A DNA stretch of 64,000 nucleotides, taken from Acidimicrobium ferrooxidans (GTDB lineage: Bacteria > Actinomycetota > Geothermincolia > Fen-727 > Anoxymicrobiaceae). The DNA is taken from contig DYIU01000005.1 of NCBI GenBank assembly GCA_020723485.1, positions 62,001 through 126,000 of the forward strand. Direction: 5' to 3'. A program made the position numbers and the translations under genes. The notes beneath the pieces were generated by a model. That model did no database searches. It saw nothing but the letters and a program-made list of their open reading frames with translations, and was not told the origin of the DNA. Below, one piece after another: positions 58,218 through 64,000 of the stretch (position 1 is its first letter; every line of letters starts with the position of its first letter).

Positions 58218-58991
58218 ATGTGCGCTGACTACAACCCTCTCGAGCTGCTGGTCTGCATAGGCTCGCGCATCATCGAGGACAATTCGACCGTGTTCGTGGG
58301 CACCGGGGTCCCGATGGCCGCCACGATGCTCGCGCAGAAATCCCACTGCCCGAACGTCATCGCGATATTCGAGGCCGGCGCGGTGGCCCCCCAGATGCCG
58401 GGCATGCCCATATCGGTCGGCGACTCACGCACCTCTTACAAGGCGCTCATCGCAAGCTCAATGAACGACGTCATGGAAGCCTGCCAGAGGGGCATGGTCG
58501 ACTACACGTTCCTGGGCGGCGCCCAGATAGACATGTACGGTAACCTTAACTCGACCATGCTGGGCGGTGAGTACCAGGAGCCGAAGGTGCGCCTGCCGGG
58601 CAGCGGTGGGGCGAACGACCTTGCGAGCCTCTGCTGGAAGACCAACGTCATCACCCCTATGGACAAGCGCCGCTTCGTGGAGAAGGTCGATTTCATAACG
58701 ACCCCCGGCTACCTCAACGGAAAGGGAGCCCGCGAGGCCGCAGGCCTGCCTCCGGGGACCGGTCCCTACAAGGTCATCACCAACCTCTGCATCCTGGGTT
58801 ACGACGACGAAACGTGCAGGATGAGGGTCGAGTCCCTGCATCCCGGCGTCACCTTCGAGCAGGTGCAAGAAAACTGTGGCTTTGAGCTGCTGAAAGCTGA
58901 TAACCTAGAGATTACTCCGCCTCCCACAGGGGAGGAGCTGCGCATACTGCGCGAAGAAGTTGACCCTGAAGGTTACATAATCGGAAGGTAG
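58218..58991 (+). CDS. CoA-transferase subunit B
   Basis: Class I CoA-transferase beta subunit of 257 aa, GctB-like. The likely catalytic Glu is in IAIFEAGAVAP. TFLGGAQIDMYGNLNSTMLG and LPGSGGANDLASL are family motifs. ATG 58218 is directly preceded by AGGAGAT; an upstream in-frame TTG overlaps the previous gene. The next gene, an ATP-grasp acyl-CoA synthetase beta subunit, starts at the base after its TAG. Confidence 0.85.
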   Translation: MCADYNPLELLVCIGSRIIEDNSTVFVGTGVPMAATMLAQKSHCPNVIAIFEAGAVAPQMPGMPISVGDSRTSYKALIASSMNDVMEACQRGMVDYTFLGGAQIDMYGNLNSTMLGGEYQEPKVRLPGSGGANDLASLCWKTNVITPMDKRRFVEKVDFITTPGYLNGKGAREAAGLPPGTGPYKVITNLCILGYDDETCRMRVESLHPGVTFEQVQENCGFELLKADNLEITPPPTGEELRILREEVDPEGYIIGR

Positions 58992-59693
58992 ATGCTCATG
59001 GCCACAGACCCGATAATCGAGAAGGCGCTCGGCAACGGGCAGTCCGCCCTCTCGGAATTCGACTCCAAGCGGCTGATCGCCGAGTACGGAATACCAGTCG
59101 TCAGCGAGCGCCTGGTCCAGACCGCCGACGAGGCGGAGCAGGCTGCTTCCGAGATAGGTTACCCGGTGGTGCTGAAGGCCTGTGGGCCTGAGATCTCCCA
59201 CAAGACCGAGCGTGAGCTCGTGGTGGTGGGGATCCGCGGCAAGGAGGAGCTGCGGTTCGCCTTCGACAAGATCCTGTCCAACCTCGGGGATACCCCGCGC
59301 GAGGGCGTGCTGGTCCAGGAGATGGTGTCCGGCGAGAGAGAGCTGGTCATCGGCCTCATCCGCGACCCGCAGTTCGGACCGTGCGTGATGTTCGGCCTGG
59401 GGGGCATCTTCACCGAGATCCTGAAGGATACCTCCTTCCGGGTGGCGCCTATCACCGAGGACGAAGCTCTCCAGATGATGGAAGACATCAAGGCCAGGGA
59501 CATCCTGGGACCGGTCAGGCGAAAGGAGCCCGCTGACAAGCAGACCCTGGCCAGGGCCCTGGTCGGGCTGGGCAACATCGGCATGGAACAGGACGACGTG
59601 GCCGAGATCGATGTCAACCCGCTCATCATAGCCGGCGATGGCTCCCCGGTCGCGGTCGACGCACTGGTGGTACTGAAGTCCGACGGGAAGTAA
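58992..59693 (+). CDS. ADP-forming acetate/acyl-CoA synthetase beta subunit (ATP-grasp)
   Basis: ATP-grasp domain protein of 233 aa, the beta subunit of NDP-forming acyl-CoA synthetase. It has SKRLIAEYGIPV, YPVVLKACGPEISHKTE (the ATP-grasp Lys and the His-containing loop), GVLVQEMVSGERELVIG, FGLGGIFTEIL and DVAEIDVNPLI. It contains only the ATP-grasp part, so it needs an alpha subunit; a candidate is encoded at 13465-14865. With the CoA-transferase it would recover ATP from acyl-CoA. Its TAA overlaps the next ATG (TAATG). Confidence 0.88.
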   Translation: MLMATDPIIEKALGNGQSALSEFDSKRLIAEYGIPVVSERLVQTADEAEQAASEIGYPVVLKACGPEISHKTERELVVVGIRGKEELRFAFDKILSNLGDTPREGVLVQEMVSGERELVIGLIRDPQFGPCVMFGLGGIFTEILKDTSFRVAPITEDEALQMMEDIKARDILGPVRRKEPADKQTLARALVGLGNIGMEQDDVAEIDVNPLIIAGDGSPVAVDALVVLKSDGK

Positions 59694-60418
59694 TGGAAGG
59701 TCCAGCGGCCCAGCCGGAAGAATCACGGAGCTTCATCCGCAGCCGTACTTTCATAGCGCTCGTGATCATCGCCGTGATCCTCGTGCTCCTATGGGTGGCG
59801 AGCGAGCTCGTCATCCCTCCCGTTGCTTCTCGCATCGCCGAGAACGAGATACGGTCCAGGTACCCCGAGGCGCAGGACGTCTCAGTCAGCATAAAGGCGT
59901 TCCCCGCCCTCAAGGTCGCTTTCAAGAAATACGACAACCTCGAGGTCAAGGTAGGCCAGGTAACGCTGCAGGGCGTGAAATTCGACAGCATCGACCTCGA
60001 GAGTGAAGAGTGGCCCTCGGGCGATTTCACCGCCCTCATCGGCCAGGACGAGATAACCAGGTTCTTCTCGGTCAAGAACTCCTACATCATCGACCCGGTG
60101 ATCGCACTCGCGGAGGGTGCCATCGTCGTCACAGGAAAGATCAACGTCGGCGGGACGACCGTCACGGTCAATGCCACCGGCCAGCTGGATTCGGTTGACG
60201 GCAGGAGGGTCTTCTTCCGGCCGGACGAGCTCCAGGTAGCGGGGATAGCGGTGCCCGCCGAGGGCATCATGCTGGTCCGCCAGATCATGGAACGCGATCC
60301 CGTTTTCACCGTGAGGGAGGACCTCCCTTACACCATCACCGCTATCAAGTCCGAGAACGGGAAGCTCGCGATCACCGGCAAGGCCGACCTCGAGAAGGCG
60401 CTGAACGTCTCGCTCTAG
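59693..60418 (+). CDS. LmeA/DUF2993 family lipid-binding protein
   Basis: DUF2993 protein of 241 aa with one N-terminal transmembrane anchor (about residues 19-42) and a beta-rich extracytoplasmic domain (VASRIAENEIRSRYP, LEVKVGQVTLQGVKFDSID). In mycobacteria the family member LmeA binds phospholipids and acts in lipomannan elongation. The family is common in Actinobacteria and Cyanobacteria, which supports the host guess weakly. Start overlaps the ATP-grasp gene stop; the PP2C-like gene follows. Confidence 0.8.
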   Translation: MEGPAAQPEESRSFIRSRTFIALVIIAVILVLLWVASELVIPPVASRIAENEIRSRYPEAQDVSVSIKAFPALKVAFKKYDNLEVKVGQVTLQGVKFDSIDLESEEWPSGDFTALIGQDEITRFFSVKNSYIIDPVIALAEGAIVVTGKINVGGTTVTVNATGQLDSVDGRRVFFRPDELQVAGIAVPAEGIMLVRQIMERDPVFTVREDLPYTITAIKSENGKLAITGKADLEKALNVSL

Positions 60419-60509
60419 GCTGTTGCGGCGCGCACGCCTGGAAGGTATCATTCTCACGTCACCTGCTTCACAGCGGCTGCTGGAAGCGGGTTCATCATGG
60501 GAGGTGCAT

Positions 60510-61910
60510 GTGGCAGAAGCGAATTCTAACGTTGGGTCCGCTTCACATCTCGGAGAGAAACAGGTAACCCGCGACTCGCATTTCGTCTACGACTATTCGA
60601 GGCGCCGGGTACCACTTCCCATAGTGTCCTACATGGCGGTCGCCGACGCCTCCGGTGAGATATCGCCCGGGGAGAATCCCGCCAAGAGAGCGCTCGACAT
60701 GCTGCGGGACCTCATCGAGCCCGCGGTTATAGCGGAGGAGGAACTCGAGACCGGGCATATGGAGGTGCTCATCCGCGATGCCCTTTCGAGCATCAATAGC
60801 TCGCTCTTCTCGGAGTCGGGAGCCAGGGTCCAGGTATCGCTCACGGTCGTAGTGGCGGATACGCGCCGGGCCTATATCGGGCATGCAGGCAACACGAGGG
60901 TCTACCTCCTGCACAACGACCGGCTCTACGACCTGGTGCCGAGCGGCGCCTCCAGGTCGGCGGAGCCGCCTCCCCCACCGCCCGAGGTCGCACCTACGCT
61001 CTTCCAGGTCCCGGAAGGAGAGCGGGCGCAGGCAGCCGTACCGGCCGAGGCCGCACCCGGCGTCCCGGCACAGCCCGCCGGTCCACAGCCTGCGGTCAGC
61101 GGGACCTACCTGGGTCAGTCGGCGGAGGTAAACACGGGCTTCAACCAGGTGGACATCATCCCCGGGGACACCGTCGTGCTCGGTACGGACGGACTCTGGA
61201 GGTCCGTTACGGAGGAGGAGCTGGTCGAGAACCTGCTCTCCGCGATGAACGTCCAGAGGAGCGCGAACCAGCTTGTCAGGCTCGCGTTCAGCAGGGACCC
61301 TTCAGACAACGCCACGATGGTGGCGTGGCAGTATGGCACAGAAGAAGAGGAGGTCGCCGCAGCTGCCCCCGGACGGGCCGGCAGGCGCCCCAGGAAGAAG
61401 GGCCAGGCCAGGACGAGGGCGGGCGAGGGACTGCTGGTGGTGCTTCTCGCTCTGGTGCTGGTCGGTATCTTCGCGGTAGGTTTCGCGTTCGGCTGGAGGA
61501 TTACCGACACTTTCAGAAAACCGGCCAAGGAAGCAGCTAAGAAGGCCGACGCCAGGAAGGCCTCGGAGGAGAAGAAGGCCGAAGAAGAAAAGGCGGCGCA
61601 GCAGTCCGCGCCCAGCGCCGAGAGCAGCGCCCCGGCGACGGCAGCATTCCCCAAGACCGCCACGGTCAAGGGCCAGGGAGTCAGGATGCGGGCCACTCCC
61701 GACACCAACGGCGCGCTCGTAGGCCTGCTCAGGGACGGGCAGCAGGTCACGGTGCTTGGTGAAGCGATGGGGACCGACTCGAAGACCTGGTCGCGGGTGA
61801 AAGCCGTCGTCAGGACGGAGGGCCAGGACACGGAATCGGAAGGTTACGTCCGGAACGATTTCCTGGTGGTCTCGGCGCAGGCCGCTACGCCGGGGACAAG
61901 CGCTCCCTAG
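60510..61910 (+). CDS. PP2C-family phosphatase-like protein with C-terminal membrane helix and SH3 domain
   Basis: Protein of 466 aa. Residues 1-290 form a PP2C-like domain with VSYMAVADASGE in place of the usual DGMGG motif, GHAGNTRVYLL, GDTVVLGTDGLW and SDNATMVAW. The first metal-binding Asp is kept but the glycines are changed. A Pro-rich insertion (PPPPPP) interrupts the domain. One transmembrane helix (about 315-335), a K/E/A-rich coiled stretch and a bacterial SH3 domain (VRMRATPDTNGALVGLL) complete it. The cytoplasmic phosphatase with an outer SH3 suggests sensing of the cell wall. GTG 60510 is chosen because GGGAGG lies 5 bases upstream; the longer frame is possible. Confidence 0.72.
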   Translation: MAEANSNVGSASHLGEKQVTRDSHFVYDYSRRRVPLPIVSYMAVADASGEISPGENPAKRALDMLRDLIEPAVIAEEELETGHMEVLIRDALSSINSSLFSESGARVQVSLTVVVADTRRAYIGHAGNTRVYLLHNDRLYDLVPSGASRSAEPPPPPPEVAPTLFQVPEGERAQAAVPAEAAPGVPAQPAGPQPAVSGTYLGQSAEVNTGFNQVDIIPGDTVVLGTDGLWRSVTEEELVENLLSAMNVQRSANQLVRLAFSRDPSDNATMVAWQYGTEEEEVAAAAPGRAGRRPRKKGQARTRAGEGLLVVLLALVLVGIFAVGFAFGWRITDTFRKPAKEAAKKADARKASEEKKAEEEKAAQQSAPSAESSAPATAAFPKTATVKGQGVRMRATPDTNGALVGLLRDGQQVTVLGEAMGTDSKTWSRVKAVVRTEGQDTESEGYVRNDFLVVSAQAATPGTSAP

Positions 61911-62119
61911 ACGAATATCCCCAGGACCGCGCCCGCTATCATCCCACCGAAGAAGACTGAGAATATCACTATCAAAGCGACTGTTAGCTTCTTTTTCAGC
62001 TCGATGTCGCGCTCGAGGAGGGGCATCTGCTCCTCGAATCCGGGCTGGCTCACCCGCCGGGCGCGCGCGACCTCCGTGCCCTCGAGGAATCCCGGCGCCT
62101 GCCCCACGCTTGGTTCCAT
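61907..62119 (-). CDS. Small C-terminally anchored membrane protein
   Basis: Unrecognised protein of 70 aa. A polar N-terminus with charged residues precedes LERDIELKKK and a C-terminal hydrophobic helix (about residues 47-69). The start overlaps the stop of the M28-like gene (TGATG), which supports real translation. The stop overlaps the convergent PP2C-like gene by 4 bases. Confidence 0.6.
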   Translation of the reverse strand: MEPSVGQAPGFLEGTEVARARRVSQPGFEEQMPLLERDIELKKKLTVALIVIFSVFFGGMIAGAVLGIFV

Positions 62120-63162
62120 CAGTACTTGAGCTCCTCAAGATCGTCCGACGTCAGGTCCTTCAGGAATATCTCCACCAGGGTGCCTGCCGCCTCAACCTTG
62201 CCGGCGGACACGCTGGTATAACGGTTGTCGGTGACTAGCGCTCCGTCCTGGTTACACCACTCGATCCATACCGCCGGCACTTCGGAATCTTCGAACGGAA
62301 TATTATCAGAGTCACTGTTCGATTTCAGCGTTGTGACACCCATATTTTTTTCTCCGGCGAAAGTCGCGAGTTTATCCCTTAGACGCTGAAGCCCTGAACC
62401 CTGCGTCCTCAGTGCGAGGACGTCGCCCTGGCCGACAGAGTCGACGGCGATCATGCCCACTATGTCCTTCCTCTTCAGGGTGCCCAGCAGGTCGACGTAC
62501 GTCCGCGCGCCCAGGAGCCTGCCGTCTATATCCCCCGGGCCCGGGCGGTTCGCCCCGAGAAAGACGAAGTGCAGGGTAGGCTCCAGCCTGGTGCTCGAGA
62601 AGACGCGCGCCAGCTCGAGCACCGTTCCCGCGCCCGAGGCGTTATCCACCGCTCCCCTGGACTCCTCGGCCGAATCGTAGTGCGCCGCGAGGACGATGTC
62701 GTAACCGGTCCGCGTCCCCCGCCGGGTGCTCATGATGTTGCGCGAGCCGAACCCGTCAGGCATGGTGAACGGCTGGTCCTCCACCATGTACCCGTACTCC
62801 CCGAGCTTGCTGACTATATAGTCCGCGGCGGACGATTCCTTCACCGAGCCCGCCGGCCGCTCCCCGATGCTCTCCGACAGGGCGAACACGTGGCCCATGG
62901 CCTGGGCCGCTGAGAACTGGGGCGCCTTCGGCCTGGCCGCCGAACCGCTCTCTTCGGCATCGTCGTCCCCGGCAGCCCCGGGCTCCTCCCCCTCGACCTT
63001 CTCCTCGACCTTCTTAGCCGGGGGGTCGGCGAAGATGAGGTTCATGCCCACACCGGTCCCCAGGCCCACGGTAAGGACCAGGAGAAAGATGAGTAAAAGT
63101 TTCCCGTAGCTCAGCCGCCGGGGCTTCCTGCCCTCGGGGCGCTCGAATTCGTCTTCGTCCAT
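62119..63162 (-). CDS. M28 peptidase-like membrane protein with degenerate metal site
   Basis: M28 (Zn aminopeptidase/carboxypeptidase) fold protein of 347 aa anchored by one N-terminal helix (about residues 20-42) and an acidic linker. Zn ligands His (AAHYDSAEE) and Asp (GAVDNASGAG) are present, as is Asp in IAVDSVGQ. The conserved Glu-Glu pair, which supplies the catalytic base and a metal ligand (normally FLGAEE), reads FLGANRPG. The last His ligand is not found near WIEWCNQDG. It is therefore likely a non-catalytic homologue. It is coupled to the 70-aa membrane protein and divergent from rarA. Confidence 0.75.
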   Translation of the reverse strand: MDEDEFERPEGRKPRRLSYGKLLLIFLLVLTVGLGTGVGMNLIFADPPAKKVEEKVEGEEPGAAGDDDAEESGSAARPKAPQFSAAQAMGHVFALSESIGERPAGSVKESSAADYIVSKLGEYGYMVEDQPFTMPDGFGSRNIMSTRRGTRTGYDIVLAAHYDSAEESRGAVDNASGAGTVLELARVFSSTRLEPTLHFVFLGANRPGPGDIDGRLLGARTYVDLLGTLKRKDIVGMIAVDSVGQGDVLALRTQGSGLQRLRDKLATFAGEKNMGVTTLKSNSDSDNIPFEDSEVPAVWIEWCNQDGALVTDNRYTSVSAGKVEAAGTLVEIFLKDLTSDDLEELKY

Positions 63163-63180
63163 GGCCAGACGAATATATCA

Positions 63181-63205
63181 GATTGCGTCGCAATCGTGCA
63201 TGCAC
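63181..63205. promoter_or_regulatory. Two adjacent palindromes in the M28-like / rarA divergent region
   Basis: GATTGCGTCGCAATC (63181-63195, 7-base arms) is followed directly by GTGCATGCAC (63196-63205). They could be an operator for one of the divergent genes. No regulator is encoded nearby. Confidence 0.35.
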
Positions 63206-63276
63206 ACCGTCACATGCACCTTGTCATACCAATGTTTACAATAAAGGCATGGAGGAAAAGCATCTAACGGAGAGAG

Positions 63277-64000
63277 ATGGACCTTTTCGACCGGCAGCCT
63301 GAAGACCCGCTGGAGGGAACGCCCCTGGCCGAGAGGATGCGGCCGGGGTCCCTCGAGGAGTTCCAGGGCCAGGAAGAGATCGTGGGCCCCGGCCAGCCGC
63401 TGCGCGTCGCCATCGAGGAGGACAGCGTCTCCTCGATGATATTCTGGGGGCCGCCCGGGTCGGGAAAGACGACGCTCGCGCGCATCATAGCGAACGCCAC
63501 CGAGAGTGATTTCGTCAGGTTCTCCGCCGTCACCTCAGGAGTGCCCGAGCTGCGCAAGGTGATCGCCGAAGCGCGCGACAGGCGGAAGTTCAACGGGGTG
63601 CGGACGATCCTCTTCGTGGACGAGATCCACCGCTTCAACAAGGCCCAGCAGGACGCTTTCCTCCCGCACGTCGAGGACGGCACAATCACGCTCATCGGCG
63701 CCACCACCGAGAACCCTTCCTTCGAGGTGATATCACCGCTGCTCTCGAGGACCAGGGTTTACGTCCTCAAGCAGCTATCGGAGCAGGACCTTGCACGGAT
63801 CGTCCGAAGTGCGCTCGAGGACGCGGAGCGGGGCCTGGGAGGCGAGGGTCTGGAGGCGGACGACGAAGCCGTGGCTTTGATGGCCGGCGTCGCCGACGGA
63901 GACGCCCGGATTGCCCTGAACCTGCTCGAGCTCTCGGCGTTCACCGCCAGGGAGGCGGAGGGGACCGCGCGCATCACCGCGGAGACCGTTCTCAAGGCCT
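63277..64000 (+). CDS. rarA: Replication-associated recombination protein A (RarA/MgsA), 3' partial
   Basis: AAA+ ATPase of the RarA/WRNIP1 family, acting at stalled replication forks. The visible 241 residues start MDLFDRQPEDPLEGTPLAERMRP. Walker A is GPPGSGKTTLA, Walker B is ILFVDEIHRFNKAQQDAFLP, sensor 1 is IGATTENPSF and LLSRTRV is the arginine-finger region. The frame is open to the window end, so about half of the usual 430-450 aa is present. GGAGAGAG precedes the ATG. Confidence 0.93.
   Translation, partial: MDLFDRQPEDPLEGTPLAERMRPGSLEEFQGQEEIVGPGQPLRVAIEEDSVSSMIFWGPPGSGKTTLARIIANATESDFVRFSAVTSGVPELRKVIAEARDRRKFNGVRTILFVDEIHRFNKAQQDAFLPHVEDGTITLIGATTENPSFEVISPLLSRTRVYVLKQLSEQDLARIVRSALEDAERGLGGEGLEADDEAVALMAGVADGDARIALNLLELSAFTAREAEGTARITAETVLKA

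Overview
Organism. This is a high-GC, densely packed window from a strictly anaerobic-looking, cobalamin-rich bacterium. It encodes B12-dependent acyl-CoA mutases, a B12-dependent ribonucleotide reductase, HdrA- and HdrD-type iron-sulfur proteins, an aldehyde-ferredoxin-oxidoreductase relative, an LmeA/DUF2993 protein and a SipW-type signal peptidase. Bacterial PriA, RarA, GalT and L,D-transpeptidase rule out an archaeon. An uncultivated anaerobic Actinobacteriota lineage fits best, but that is inference from gene content. TTG and GTG starts and 1-4 nt stop/start overlaps are common. No rRNA, tRNA or CRISPR array was seen.

Layout. Bases 1-5300: glycogen-type carbohydrate genes (GH57, GT4), then galT, a hexapeptide acyltransferase and a methyltransferase on the minus strand. 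Bases 5300-6260: a REP-associated tyrosine transposase flanked by its GGGGTCAGACC repeats, relatives of which are scattered over the window. Bases 6328-11254 (minus): cobO, mutase large subunit, mutase B12 subunit, enoyl-CoA hydratase, acyl-CoA dehydrogenase. The large subunit has the Phe/Gln substrate signature of isobutyryl-CoA mutase, not methylmalonyl-CoA mutase. Bases 12703-24473 (minus): a long, tightly coupled operon of ferredoxin, short AOR-like protein, glutamine-amidotransferase-like protein, HdrA, QueG-like Fe-S protein, NitT/TauT-type ABC transporter and HdrCB-like protein, followed by an ADP-forming acyl-CoA synthetase alpha-like protein and an MtxX-like protein.

Bases 24607-30110 and 30241-39829 (minus) hold two paralogous FAD protein - HdrD-like - FAD protein modules. 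Each sits below a TetR gene. The first has an SCP2 protein. The second is embedded between MeaB, a B12 subunit, an enoyl-CoA hydratase, a second mutase with an unprecedented active-site set, and an SDR. Matching palindromes over the -10 boxes of the first TetR gene and the SCP2 operon make an autoregulated circuit likely.

Bases 39985-44374 (plus): two membrane proteins, a UroD-family protein and a GH2 glycosidase. Then come a methanogenesis-marker-2-like AIR-synthase-fold protein, priA, a radical SAM/SPASM protein, nrdJ with a Cys-rich partner, and a SipW signal peptidase with two candidate secreted substrates. Bases 56135-61910 (plus) carry a beta-keto acid cleavage enzyme, a two-subunit CoA-transferase, an ATP-grasp acyl-CoA synthetase beta subunit, a DUF2993 protein and a PP2C-SH3 protein. 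The window ends with a small membrane protein, a degenerate M28 peptidase and the start of rarA.

Together the genes describe anaerobic acyl-CoA (branched-chain, fatty or aromatic) metabolism, with electrons handled by flavin/Hdr-type modules. The least explained parts are the AOR/Hdr/ABC operon and the second mutase with its FAD-HdrD-FAD module.
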